Source: Gammaproteobacteria bacterium
GTDB taxonomy: Bacteria > Pseudomonadota > Gammaproteobacteria > SZUA-21
NCBI GenBank assembly: GCA_003233075.1
Contig: QIKQ01000062.1
Span: 1 to 40,406 of the forward strand
DNA: 40,406 nt
Direction of reading: 5' to 3'
Shown here piece after piece: positions 8,839-18,100 of the stretch. Positions within the stretch are counted from its first letter, which is position 1. Each line of letters begins with the position of its first letter. The notes under the pieces were generated by a model. That model had not been told where the DNA came from and did not search any database. It saw nothing but the letters and a program-made list of their open reading frames with translations. The translations under genes were made by a program, and so were the position numbers.

Positions 8839-9291
8839 CTAATCTATAGGGACTAAACGTGCTTGCTGAATGTCCGCCAAGGGTAAATCATAAACTTGCT
8901 TATCAACCTCAATCTCTACCCTGTTATCTATTACCGCAAGTAACTTACCCTTAAAATTGCGTCTACCTTCAAATGCAATTAGAGTTTTAATGCGTACGTC
9001 TCTGCCAATAAATTCTTCATAGTGCTTTTTATCAAATAAGGGTCTGTCCAAGCCCGGTGAGGATACTTCGAGTGTATACCGACCGTTAATCGGATCCTCT
9101 ACGTCTAAAACTGCACTTAATTGCTCACTTACTATTTGACAATCATTTAAATTAATTCCTTTTTTGGAATCAATGTATATTCGCAATAAGCTATTTTTAT
9201 TTCTAGCTTGATAGTCTACCCCTATCATCGTGTATCCAAGCCCGCTTACCGTACTTTCAATTATCAATTTTAAATCAGCTTGGCTAGGCAT
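8839..9291 (-). CDS. rimP: Ribosome maturation factor RimP
   Basis: RimP (formerly YhbC) is needed for maturation of the 30S subunit. The 150-residue protein has the two-domain family pattern. The N-terminal part has the GLGYTMIGVDY and LLRIYIDSKKGINLNDC motifs and EQLSAVLDVEDPI. The central motif YTLEVSSPGLDRPLF is the family signature. The C-terminal SH3-like domain includes RVEIEVDKQVYDLPLADIQQARLVP. It is the first protein gene of the nusA-infB operon, downstream of tRNA-fMet and its terminator, as in most gammaproteobacteria. The promoter should lie in 9292-9380. I see no convincing match there. Confidence 0.96.
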   Translation of the reverse strand: MPSQADLKLIIESTVSGLGYTMIGVDYQARNKNSLLRIYIDSKKGINLNDCQIVSEQLSAVLDVEDPINGRYTLEVSSPGLDRPLFDKKHYEEFIGRDVRIKTLIAFEGRRNFKGKLLAVIDNRVEIEVDKQVYDLPLADIQQARLVPID

Positions 9292-9380
9292 TTTATTTCT
9301 GAACTTTCCTTAAACTCTTAAATTTCTCACTACTCAAATAAATAATCTTCTGTTAACTTATTTTTCTACAGTCTAGAACC

Positions 9381-9407
9381 AAAAAGTGGGCCTGCGGCCC
9401 ACTTTTT
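9381..9407 (-). terminator. Terminator between tRNA-fMet and rimP
   Basis: A perfect 12-bp stem, AAAAAGTGGGCC paired with GGCCCACTTTTT around a TGC loop, ends in a U run in both directions. Read on the minus strand it ends the tRNA-fMet transcript about 115 bases after the tRNA. It also separates that transcript from rimP, which then needs its own promoter or readthrough. Confidence 0.9.
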
Positions 9408-9522
9408 ACTTATATTCATGTCTGGACTCTATTATAACCCCTAGTAGCAAATTTCGCCAACTTTTAGCTTAAATGAAAGCCTAAAAAAGCCCCATGTAGG
9501 AGCTTCTTCAAATGGAGCTAAT

Positions 9523-9599
9523 TGGTAGCGGGGACAGGATTTGAACCTGTGACCTTCGGGTTATGAGCCCGACGAGCTGCCAGACTGCTCCACCCCGCA
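9523..9599 (-). tRNA. Initiator tRNA-fMet (CAU)
   Basis: The minus strand gives a 77-base tRNA with encoded CCA. Initiator marks are the three G-C pairs at the bottom of the anticodon stem (GGG CTCATAA CCC) and the GGAGCAG D-arm. The anticodon CAT is at 9563-9565. There is no Watson-Crick pair at 1:72, but here both bases are T (position 1 at 9599, position 72 at 9527) instead of the C and A of E. coli. The pair 2:71 is G-C. Initiator tRNA upstream of rimP-nusA matches the metY arrangement in E. coli. Confidence 0.95.
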
Positions 9600-9611
9600 T
9601 CAGGCTTGCGA

Positions 9612-9640
9612 ATATTACCTAGACAATACTATTTAATCAA
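9612..9640 (-). promoter_or_regulatory. Sigma70-type promoter of tRNA-fMet
   Basis: On the minus strand, TTGATT (9640-9635) is followed by exactly 17 bases and TAATAT (9617-9612). Transcription would start near 9605, a few bases before the mature tRNA 5' end at 9599. The short GC-containing segment after the -10 box is typical of stable RNA promoters. Confidence 0.75.
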
Positions 9641-9800
9641 GTGATTACCTAAACAAAATCAATTCTTTATTCAATTAATTTCAAATCTTTGAAAGCAAGG
9701 CCAATATTTTCTCTATATTTGCTCATATTTCTAATTTTTGTCTTAATTCGAACCTAACTTGATTTCTTAGTAGATGATTGAACAAAATCAATTACTCACT

Positions 9801-9970
9801 CTAGCCCGCATTTCTCACAGCCCATCTACTGCAACGGCCCAATTGCATACTATGACTCGTTTTCACTCGGTCCAAGCGCTCGACATAGTGTCGACTATGC
9901 CTGCGCACTTCTCGGTCGTGAAAACCCTTGAACCGTCTCGCTACGAAGTGCTGTGAGAAAAGCGGGCTAG
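9801..9970. repeat. Small inverted-repeat element, family A (170 bp, complete)
   Basis: The ends are near-perfect inverted repeats of 21 bases with one mismatch: CTAGCCCGCATTTCTCACAGC at the left, and CTAGCCCGCTTTTCTCACAGC at the right read on the other strand. The outermost CTAG could be part of the repeat or a duplicated CTAG target. The interior contains the palindrome CGACATAGTGTCG and matches bases 1-88 of the window. A 60-codon open frame starting just outside it is a by-product of the repeat. It lies at the left edge of the accessory region, upstream of the tRNA-fMet promoter. Confidence 0.85.
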
Positions 9971-10135
9971 TCCTTAAGGCGTTTTTTTATAAAGTCAGGC
10001 GGGCAATCGGGGCTGTTTATAGCTTGTAGCAAGCTCACCTTTTTGGTGAGACCAGTAGCACTACTAATGACGTTAAATCACGAAGTTATGCCTTACAAAT
10101 GCGATCAACTAATGTGCTAGGTTTGACATTATTTC
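9971..10135. other. Intergenic sequence with a short hairpin
   Basis: No gene is visible between the family A element and the DsrE lipoprotein terminator. It contains the stem CTCACC-TTTTT-GGTGAG at about 10035-10051, without a U run. Otherwise I see nothing in it. Confidence 0.4.
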
Positions 10136-10162
10136 TTAAAAAAACGGGCGCATTTGCGCCCG
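10136..10162 (-). terminator. Terminator of the DsrE-like lipoprotein gene
   Basis: The stem CGGGCGCA paired with TGCGCCCG around TT (10145-10162) is followed on the minus strand by seven U. It lies 27 bases after the stop codon of the gene at 10189-10659. The strong stem and U run indicate factor-independent termination. Confidence 0.88.
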
Positions 10163-10188
10163 CCTTAGGTTGGATATTCTAACTAAGC

Positions 10189-10659
10189 TTAAGGCTTAAC
10201 GTAACTATATCCACGTTGCTGTAAATCTGCGACTCGTGCTACACCAGAAGGTACTACCGTTGCATTCAAATTGATTTTATTTTTATCAATTTTTTTACCA
10301 CGAATTGTATTTGCACAAATTTCAAATTTAACACCGCGATTTGCTAAAGTTTGAATGGTGGACTCGAAAGACCGACCTCGCTTGTCTTGGCTACCATCCA
10401 CAAGCGTAAACGCACCGCTGCTGTGAGTAACAATAATAAGATTAATATTTTTATCCCCTAAAGCATTTAAGTGATTTTTAACATTACGTAGGGTTCCAAA
10501 TGCCTTATTGATATCATTCAAGTGATACAAAACAGATTGAACTTTAAAGCCATTATTTGCTTTTTTAAGGCCTTTGTAATTATTGCCACCACAGCCGACT
10601 AAAACCAAAGTTAGCAATAAGATAAAACCGAAAGAAAAAATTGTTGTACTAGCCTTCAT
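10189..10659 (-). CDS. DsrE/F-like family lipoprotein
   Basis: The 156-residue protein begins with a lipoprotein signal peptide: Lys-3, a hydrophobic stretch and the lipobox LVGC with the lipidated Cys at 23. The rest matches the DsrE-like fold: KVQSVLYHLND, a central strand NLIIVTHSSGAF, TIQTLANRGVKFEICANTI, and the C-terminal VVPSGVARVADLQQRGYSYV typical of single-domain DsrE homologues. Cysteine 115 in FEICANT is a candidate sulfur-handling residue. DsrE proteins transfer sulfur in the cytoplasm, so a membrane-anchored, probably periplasmic form suggests another role, such as thiol or sulfur sensing. GGAGG lies nine bases before the ATG. A sigma54-type promoter lies upstream and a strong terminator downstream, so it is a single-gene unit next to an NtrC-type regulator. 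Confidence 0.85.
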   Translation of the reverse strand: MKASTTIFSFGFILLLTLVLVGCGGNNYKGLKKANNGFKVQSVLYHLNDINKAFGTLRNVKNHLNALGDKNINLIIVTHSSGAFTLVDGSQDKRGRSFESTIQTLANRGVKFEICANTIRGKKIDKNKINLNATVVPSGVARVADLQQRGYSYVKP

Positions 10660-10718
10660 TTACTAATTCCTCCAACTGTTAGGAAGTTGTGTAGGTTACT
10701 GCTGTTAGCCTTCACAGG

Positions 10719-10734
10719 TGCAAGTTGTATTCCA
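10719..10734 (-). promoter_or_regulatory. Candidate sigma54 (-24/-12) promoter
   Basis: On the minus strand TGGAATACAACTTGCA has the invariant GG and GC exactly ten bases apart and a perfect TTGCA -12 box. The -24 box is TGGAAT against the consensus TGGCAC. Transcription would start near 10708, giving a leader of about 50 bases with GGAGG before the lipoprotein ATG at 10659. The neighbouring regulator at 11068-12423 has the GAFTGA loop that contacts sigma54 polymerase. The match is by eye and not statistically tested. Confidence 0.55.
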
Positions 10735-10833
10735 GACCCCCTCGCTACAAGATAAGGCGAATTAAATCAAAGTATTAGAGAGTATTCTTGTACATTCCTA
10801 TACTAAGATAAGCTAATTACTATATAGATAGTT

Positions 10834-10846
10834 CTGCAATATGCAG
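10834..10846. promoter_or_regulatory. Palindrome, candidate upstream activator site
   Basis: CTGCA-ATA-TGCAG is a perfect 5-bp inverted repeat centred about 105 bases upstream of the candidate -24 box, a normal distance for NtrC-family activator sites. Other palindromes in the same AT-rich gap are AATTGTCAACAATT (10983-10996) and TTAGAATAATTCTAA (11022-11036); the latter is close to the regulator stop codon and may be a weak terminator instead. Which one, if any, is bound cannot be told from the sequence. Confidence 0.3.
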
Positions 10847-11067
10847 TATAACTTTCTCGCAGCATGGTGTAAATTGCAAATCACATTATGTAAGCTTATT
10901 AATATAACTTATTCTGATTATTATCAATTACTTTATTTGTTTTTCTCGAATTTAAAATGAAGTATTACCGAATCTGATACAAAATTGTCAACAATTAAGA
11001 ATTGAAAGCTTACCAGCATCATTAGAATAATTCTAAATTAAAATTAGCTTACAGGACCTTTGACTAG

Positions 11068-12423
11068 TTAACTAACTTCATCTTGCCTTTTTAATTTACG
11101 CCACAAGGTGGTTTTGTCGATCTGAAGAACTCGTGCCGCTTTTGACCGATTGCCATCTGAGTGCAATAGGACATGATCAATATAACGCCTTTCAAGTTCC
11201 TGTAAAGACAAAAAGTGATCATTTGGAAATACAAATTGCTTATCATTATTTTTATTAAGGTCAGTAATATTCTCAGGCCATTGCATCATTTCATCATCTG
11301 CCAATATGACACTGCGCTCGATTGCATTTCTCAGCTCGCGGACATTACCAGGCCATTCTGCGTCCATCAGTCGTCGCATAGACGCCGAATCAAAACCGCT
11401 AATTTTACGCTTGTAATGATTACTAAACTCGATAACAAACGCATCTATTAAAGCTGGAATATCTTCTCTTCTTTCACTCAGCGCTGGAACATGAATATTA
11501 ACGACATTCAATCGATGATAAAAATCGTGTCTAAATGTTCCCTCTTCCACCATTTTTTCTAAATCTCTATTACTAGCAGCAATCACTCTTAAATCAATTT
11601 CAATTGGATCGGTGCTGCCAACTCTTGTCACAACTTGACTTTCTGTCGCTCGCATTAATTTCATCTGCATAACATCTGAAATATTACTAATTTCATCTAA
11701 AAAAAGAGTACCTCCACTTGCCTGCTCCATTAGGCCTTTTTTCCTTTGAATCGCACCCGTAAAAGCACCTTTTTCATGTCCAAATAATTCACTTTCTAAC
11801 AATGATTCTGTTAATGCTCCACAATCAATCACAATAAATGGTTTGTTTTTGCAAGGACTGTATTCATGCAAGGCCCTTGCTACTAACTCTTTTCCAGTAC
11901 CCGATTCGCCATTGATAATAACGTGGCAGCTAACATTTGAAATTTTTTCAATTTTATTAAATAAAGATTCCATTGCGGCACTATGACCAATCATGCCAAA
12001 TTGATCACGGTGTTCGTGAATTTGTTGTTTCAATAAACTATTTTCATCGCGTAAACGCGCAGACTCTAAATTACGATCAATAATTATTTTTAACTCTTCA
12101 AAGTCGAAAGGTTTTTTAATGAAATCAGTGGCACCAAGTTTCATCGCTTCCACGGCATTTTCGACAGAACTATAGCCAGTCATTACCAGAAAGGGTACCG
12201 TTGGATCAATGAGTCTAACTGCCTTTAATAACTCAAATCCAGTCATGCCAGGCATTCTTAAATCACTGACAATTAACTGTGCGTTATGCAATTCGAACTC
12301 GCGCAAACACTCCTCAGGCGACTGAAACACACTGCATTCAATATTATGATTATTGCAATTTCTTTCCATCACCGAGCAGGTGACCGGATCATCATCAACA
12401 AACAAAATTTTCGTTTTATTCAT
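11068..12423 (-). CDS. NtrC-family sigma54-dependent response regulator
   Basis: From the ATG at 12423 the protein has 451 residues in three parts. The receiver domain (1 to about 120) has the acidic pair in FVDDDP, phospho-acceptor Asp54 in IVSDLRMPG, MTGYSS and the lysine in FIKKPF. The AAA+ domain has Walker A GESGTGKE near 170 and the sigma54-contact loop GAFTGA near 217. The C-terminal Fis-type helix-turn-helix (about 410-451) includes NRSKAARVLQIDKTTLWRKL. It activates sigma54 RNA polymerase when phosphorylated. The frame is open five codons further to a TTG at 12438, but the ATG gives the typical Asp54 numbering. It lies 44 bases after the kinase gene, so the two form an operon. Targets are inferred to include the adjacent lipoprotein gene. 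Confidence 0.93.
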   Translation of the reverse strand: MNKTKILFVDDDPVTCSVMERNCNNHNIECSVFQSPEECLREFELHNAQLIVSDLRMPGMTGFELLKAVRLIDPTVPFLVMTGYSSVENAVEAMKLGATDFIKKPFDFEELKIIIDRNLESARLRDENSLLKQQIHEHRDQFGMIGHSAAMESLFNKIEKISNVSCHVIINGESGTGKELVARALHEYSPCKNKPFIVIDCGALTESLLESELFGHEKGAFTGAIQRKKGLMEQASGGTLFLDEISNISDVMQMKLMRATESQVVTRVGSTDPIEIDLRVIAASNRDLEKMVEEGTFRHDFYHRLNVVNIHVPALSERREDIPALIDAFVIEFSNHYKRKISGFDSASMRRLMDAEWPGNVRELRNAIERSVILADDEMMQWPENITDLNKNNDKQFVFPNDHFLSLQELERRYIDHVLLHSDGNRSKAARVLQIDKTTLWRKLKRQDEVS

Positions 12424-12467
12424 AAAGCTACTCGTCAAAGCACTGCAATTCGTTTTAATGCTATAGT

Positions 12468-14396
12468 TTAAACAATTTTATCCACACCAAGCGCTGTGTC
12501 TTGCAAATATTTTGGTAAGACAATCTTAACCATTGCCCCATCCTCATCTCTATTTTCAATATGTATACTGCCGTTATGTTTCTTTATTATACCGTAGCTT
12601 ACCGATAAACCTAGGCCCGTACCCTCACCTTCAGCTTTGGTCGAATAAAAAGGATTAAATAATTGATTTAAAGCTTGCTTCGAAATACCACATCCTTCAT
12701 CAAGAATAAGTATTTCTACATTTTTGTCTGATTCGCTAATTCTGACTTGAATATTCGAATCATTTTTTGATGCTTGAATCGCATTAAGCAATACATTAAC
12801 TAAAACTTGCTGTAATTGTTTTGAATCTCCCTTTAAATAAATACTAGAAGCCTTAACGAAATCTACCTTAATACTTGCTAATTTTAATCTATGCCTAAAT
12901 AACGCTAGGCTCTCTGACATTAAAGAAACAATATCAAATTCTGAAAAGCAAGGTTCTGTCTCTCTCGCAAAGTTTAAAATGCCCTGAACGATGCTGGCGC
13001 AACGCTTAACTTCCTTTTGCAAAGTTGACAAATCAGTTTGAGTTTGCCTATCTTCATTTGGAATAGCTTGCTCAATTAGCTCCGCTAAGGAGTTAATATT
13101 CATAAGAGGATTATTAATTTCATGACCAATGCCTGCTGCCATTTGCCCTATCGCTGCTAGACGTTCTGAGTGTCGAACTGCTGATTCTGCTTTTTCTCTT
13201 TGTCTTTCAGATTCTTCGATATGATCAGACAAATAATTAAAAGCGCTACCTACACTCTCAATCTCGTCATTTCGATTCTGGATGTAACGAAGTTGTTTTT
13301 CTCCATCAGCGTAACGCGTCATTAATTTAGCAAGCTCTTGAATAGGTTTGGCTAATTTTTGCCCAATCCAATGCGCGATAAATATACTGACGATGATCCA
13401 TAATAAAATTAGTATACTAATCGAGTCACGCAATTTCGAGACTGGCCCCAGTATTTGAGTTTTGGACATTTCAATTACCAATAACCATTGAGTGTTACGA
13501 GATTTAAAAGGTGAATGTTTTTGGTAAAAAAATGATTGGCCGTGTTTGCTTCTAAAAACTCCATTGGGTTTTCCTAATTTAATTTTATTCCAATTTTTTA
13601 CACCAATCCTATTAGAAAACCTATAATCTGAGCCAACCTGGTTTGCAAATCGCATTTCAGTTTTTTTGTGATATAAATAAATTCCATCTCTGTGCTTTTC
13701 CTGACTCATTTCGACTATGTAGGCACTTGCTGAAAACCCACCCAATGCCGCTTCAACTGCATCATCTACCCGCTTGCCCCACATGTTAACTATCAGCAAG
13801 CCTTGTAGGATATCTAATTCATCTCTAATCGGCACGCTATAACGGATCATTGAAGGACAAAAATCGACTTCACCCGTTACCTGGCCTCTTTCAAAATCTG
13901 ATATGCTAATTCGATGTTTTGATTTTAACGCCCAGGAAAAAAAAGCTTTTGCTTTTATATTTTCAACATATTGTTTTCCGGTACTGGTTTTAAATTTCCC
14001 AGATAAAAGCTTACCTTCTTTAATTTTAACTAGCGTTTTTCCCGATAAATCCGTAAACCTTAAAGCTTGAATACTAGGAACGGTTGACTGGTAGTTGAGG
14101 AAAAATATTGCCAATTCGGTCGCACGACGATCATATAAATTATCCTTATCTACTTCAACTACCTGACTAAAAGCCTTAACGATAGGCACTTTTGCTAATC
14201 CATCGGCAATAGATTGTTGATTGCCCATTTCAGTTTTAATCTCGCGAGACATTTTTAAAAGAGTGTTAAATGACTCTTCTGAAGTGCGTTCTTGAATATC
14301 GTCTTCAAGTTTGCTAACGACTTGAAATAAAACAATAAGCAATGGCAATATTGCCATTAAGGTGAGCGTCCAAACAAGCTTTTGTTTTAGTTGCAT
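12468..14396 (-). CDS. Membrane sensor histidine kinase with periplasmic sensor and HAMP domain
   Basis: From the ATG at 14396 the protein has 642 residues. A first membrane segment (about 8-27, LVWTLTLMAILPLLIVLF) is followed by a large periplasmic region of about 290 residues, resembling a double-Cache type sensor but with no specific ligand motif I recognise. A second membrane segment (SISILILLWIIVSIFIAHW, about 325-345) leads into a HAMP linker, a short coiled coil and the kinase core. The HisKA motif AGIGHEINNPLMN puts the phosphorylated His at 425. The N box is NVLLNAIQAS, then DEGCGIS and GEGTGLGLSVSYGI. Conserved kinases of this NtrB-like type pair with NtrC-family regulators, here the next gene. 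The frame opens 19 codons earlier at a TTG, but no start has a good ribosome binding site. Confidence 0.92.
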   Translation of the reverse strand: MQLKQKLVWTLTLMAILPLLIVLFQVVSKLEDDIQERTSEESFNTLLKMSREIKTEMGNQQSIADGLAKVPIVKAFSQVVEVDKDNLYDRRATELAIFFLNYQSTVPSIQALRFTDLSGKTLVKIKEGKLLSGKFKTSTGKQYVENIKAKAFFSWALKSKHRISISDFERGQVTGEVDFCPSMIRYSVPIRDELDILQGLLIVNMWGKRVDDAVEAALGGFSASAYIVEMSQEKHRDGIYLYHKKTEMRFANQVGSDYRFSNRIGVKNWNKIKLGKPNGVFRSKHGQSFFYQKHSPFKSRNTQWLLVIEMSKTQILGPVSKLRDSISILILLWIIVSIFIAHWIGQKLAKPIQELAKLMTRYADGEKQLRYIQNRNDEIESVGSAFNYLSDHIEESERQREKAESAVRHSERLAAIGQMAAGIGHEINNPLMNINSLAELIEQAIPNEDRQTQTDLSTLQKEVKRCASIVQGILNFARETEPCFSEFDIVSLMSESLALFRHRLKLASIKVDFVKASSIYLKGDSKQLQQVLVNVLLNAIQASKNDSNIQVRISESDKNVEILILDEGCGISKQALNQLFNPFYSTKAEGEGTGLGLSVSYGIIKKHNGSIHIENRDEDGAMVKIVLPKYLQDTALGVDKIV

Positions 14397-14628
14397 GATT
14401 TTGTTTAAAGAGTATTTAAATAAATTCTTTAAGTAAATCAATATTGTTCGCAAATTGTGTACCGGAACTTTGCAATAAATATTAAAATAACCCTGGTAAA
14501 GATAGAGTTATATGAAAAAGATAAGCTGCATAAACTTAAATATTACTAAAGTTAATCTTTCGACAGATACTCCCGTTGCAGCCGTTACAGTCGTCATAGT
14601 CCAATACAAATCCATAATCGAGGCCTAT

Positions 14629-15024
14629 ATGACTAGAAATATATTTAAATTTAGTATTCAAATGTTATTATTACTTGTCTTAACTTTAAGTTTAAGCGCT
14701 TGTGAAGATGATTTTGTCCGCTCAGATAGAAGCGTACATCACGATAATTATTATCATTATCACTATTATCCCGACATTCGCGTTTACTATGATACGCGTC
14801 GTGGTTTCTATTTTTACTATACCAATACCGGCTGGACCAAATCTCGCTATCCGCCAAAACGTTTCCACTTGCGCCGACATAGTTATCAAAAACTAAGAAT
14901 ACGTCATGCCAACCCTTACTTACGGCACGGCCGATCTAATAAGCGATCTAAGCGCCATCGAAAACACCGCGGGCATCGTAATGACAATTACGACCGTCGA
15001 CGCCACGGTGGAGGGTATCAGTAA
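14629..15024 (+). CDS. Small His/Tyr- and Arg/Lys-rich lipoprotein, function unknown
   Basis: The 131-residue protein starts at the ATG at 14629, where GAGG lies five bases upstream and a lipoprotein signal peptide follows at once (hydrophobic stretch, lipobox LSAC, Cys 25). An upstream in-frame ATG at 14512 would put the signal peptide 39 residues inside the protein and is less likely. After the Cys comes a short acidic segment, then HHDNYYHYHYYPDIRVYYD, RRGFYFYY and a proline-arginine region. The last 45 residues are almost all Arg, His, Lys, Gly and Asn. Similar short envelope proteins with a VYYD/FYFY core are common in gammaproteobacteria, without known function. The His-rich stretch might bind metal and the basic tail might bind phosphate-rich polymers, but both are guesses. 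It is divergent from the kinase gene. Confidence 0.7.
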   Translation: MTRNIFKFSIQMLLLLVLTLSLSACEDDFVRSDRSVHHDNYYHYHYYPDIRVYYDTRRGFYFYYTNTGWTKSRYPPKRFHLRRHSYQKLRIRHANPYLRHGRSNKRSKRHRKHRGHRNDNYDRRRHGGGYQ

Positions 15025-15029
15025 TTAAT

Positions 15030-15063
15030 GAGAGCGCAGTGAAATCTATCTCGCCGCGCTCTC
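15030..15063 (+). terminator. Possible terminator after the small lipoprotein gene
   Basis: A perfect 8-bp stem GAGAGCGC/GCGCTCTC with an 18-base loop starts five bases after the stop codon. It is followed by ACTCTCTTT, only a short T run, so termination would be weak or factor-assisted. Confidence 0.4.
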
Positions 15064-15184
15064 ACTCTCTTTAGGCCACCTCTAAAACTTAACTAAGTAA
15101 TATAGACCAAAATAATTTTCTTTATTTTTTCTTTTTGCTCTTACATAATAAGCACATTAATAAAGTAATTGGAAAAATACGACA

Positions 15185-18100
15185 TTGAAGCCTTATGCAG
15201 CATCCGGCTCTAAATCCGGTCAAGCTAAAAAACAATCTGCGAATGAAGCTCGCGCGAAACTTTACTTAAGAACTAAACTAGCTTGGCTTAGTGGATACCC
15301 CTGTGGAGAAAATAAGTGGTTAAGCATTTCATCCGACCGAAACCCAATAAACCCATTAATCATTGATTCGAAATTAATTAGTAGCACTCAATATGCATTA
15401 AATAAAGTAATTCTTGATTTCCCTAGAGCTTTACCTCGTATAATTAATAACATTCCTCGGTGGCAAGCCGAAACTAAAAAATTATTAGAATTAGTCAAAC
15501 TGAACATTCTCAATAGCAGCGATAAAAATATTAGTAATTTATTAGATACAGATTATACGCCTTATTCTAAATCAGCCTGCCAGCTAGCTCGTTCAATAAT
15601 AAAGAATAACAAGTCTTTGTTGCCACTTATAAAATCTTACTCTTGGTTTTTTTATTTGGATTCAGAACAACTCGGGAAAATATTGCTCTGGACACAAGAA
15701 AATAAAATAGAAATTTGCAATATTATTAAGCTTAATGATCAGCAAACATCTCACAAAATCATTTTGAATCTTTGGATATTGGGTAAACTCAGCAATATCA
15801 AACAAACGAAATCCATATTATTTTTATTATCGAATGAAGCACTCTATGATTTTCCAACAAATAATGTTCGGCACTATTTAGAAAGAATAGTTTCCATTTG
15901 CGAATCTGCGAACGCCAATGCCAATTTAGCCAAGGAACCTAAACCTGTCTTTATCAAGAACTTAACACAATGGCTTTTCGAACTAAAAGAACAAGATAGG
16001 AACGCTATTAAAAGAGTTTTAGGTTTATTCAATCGATTCAATTGGGCGAAGTTTGCAAACGATTGGACTCAATATTGGCAAGCTATTGAACCGATAATTA
16101 CCAATGCAAAAACATCAATTGTTACAAATCGCAAGAAAAACAAAACCATTCAAACTTACCCACTGTCACTCTCTAATACAATTAGTGATGCCCTAAGTCA
16201 ACTACCAATCGAATTTAAGAGTGATTTTCTATTTCGGATAAGCTATTTCTCTGCTTCTGATAATTCAAAACATTATCAGGTCTTAAATCTAATTCCAATA
16301 AATCTCTCTTCATTACAAAAAGAGCATTATTTACTCTTTTTAATGACATTAATTTACGATAAAGAAACTAAATTAATTTCTGTTTATTTACATTATTGCC
16401 AAGAACTTAAATCAACTTTCAATAATAAGCGCAATGTTAAATATGCATTTAATTACATCAACTGCAATAAAAAACACAGTAGCATTACAATCACTTACGG
16501 TAATTATTATTCAAACCAACATATTAATATCATTAGTATTTTGAAACGAAAATCGAATATTAATCAGTATTTCAATATTCTTATGTCTCACTGTCAAATT
16601 AAAACACTTAAGCATATGACTGAGGTAGATTTCACTTATTTGGCTCTATTATGCTCCATAATTTCTGATTCAAAAATAATCACAACAGTTTTTGAGCAAA
16701 CAAAAACTAAATTAAGCAGCGATTACGCCATTGATATTAAAATTATCGTGACCGCTATCAAGCTTTGTGGTGAAAACCACCCCCAACTCGCTAAGTTAAT
16801 AGTACGCCTCGAAACAGATTGCCTAGAATCATGGCAGCAGCTCGATAATCTCAACTTAATTTCTAATTACACTAATAAAATTGATTTAAGAGATGAATTT
16901 CTAGAGTATATTTCTGTCTCTAGTAATACCGCAATCGATGAACTAGCTCAATTATGTCGTTTTTGTAAAATTACGACTCGATTTGTTCCCCTTGCAATTA
17001 AACCTAACTTAAAAACGCATACCCCTAAATGGATAAAAGAGTACCCAATAGAAATTCAAGATTTACTTAAGAAATTTACATCCTTAGGCAAACACGCAAA
17101 ACTCATTGCTTTAAAAATTACTCATAAATATATACCAAACAAAAAAGCGCTCGCCCTCGAAGCTGAAACAATAAATAGGAAATTAAGTCTACTTTTGGCT
17201 AATTCGGAACACAGCCAAGTTAAAAAAATGACCGCACGCCTAAACAATATCGAAAAATATATTAACAAAGCTACTTCATTAAACGCGAATCAAACTAAAA
17301 AGTTAGTTAGAAATCTCGAAACTCGTTTGCTTAAAATAATTTTTGAAGATTGGCATGTTAGTCTAAATGATAAATTACAAGCCTATCTGAATAATACTTA
17401 TAATACGAATAACGAATTTGACACGAAAATACGTTCCCAACTTGTCTTATTATTGCCTTCGCTTAAAACACTCACACCTGCTATTCAGCAATTGGCTCAC
17501 AAAGTCATCAAAAGACGTTTATTAGATCCGCCATGGGATATGCGTGAAATGAGTGCCAATAAGACCTTTATCGATGCTTTAGTATATAAAGGTATTAATA
17601 TGACTCCTTGGTTAGATGGTACTAAAACTCTGAATTTTAATTTAGATAAAACCCCGTGCCAACTATCATTCGAGAATGACCCCTTAGAGATATTTCTAAT
17701 GGGCAAGCATTTTAATACCTGTCTCAGCCCAAATGAGTTTAATTACTTTTCCGTTTTCGTTAATGCCGCAGATATCAATAAAAGAGTACTCTATGCCCGA
17801 TCTAACGGTGGACGCGTCATTGCTCGCATGCTGCTAGGACTCTCGGATCAAGGTGGGCTAATAGGTTTTCATGCCTACTCACATCTTCTTCCAAGTGAAT
17901 TCGAGGATCAGGCAAAGTCTTTCATCAATAGCCTTGCGCAAGAAATGAATACAATTGTATTACCACACGCAAGCATTAGCTCGCTCACTGTAAAAGAGTG
18001 GTACGATGATGGACCAATAGACCTTAGCGAAAAATTTAGCGAGCTTTATCAAAATAGTTTTAAGACAAAACTTTTATCCTGCGACCTGGAAAAAGTTATA

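Noticed and set aside
9774..9956. 60-codon open frame on the plus strand between tRNA-fMet and the lipoprotein gene
   Set aside because: Nearly all of it lies inside the family A repeat, with no ribosome binding site. The repeated DNA explains it.
14512..14628. Upstream ATG that would extend the small lipoprotein by 39 residues
   Set aside because: It would bury the signal peptide and lipobox. The ATG at 14629 has GAGG at the right distance and an immediate signal peptide.
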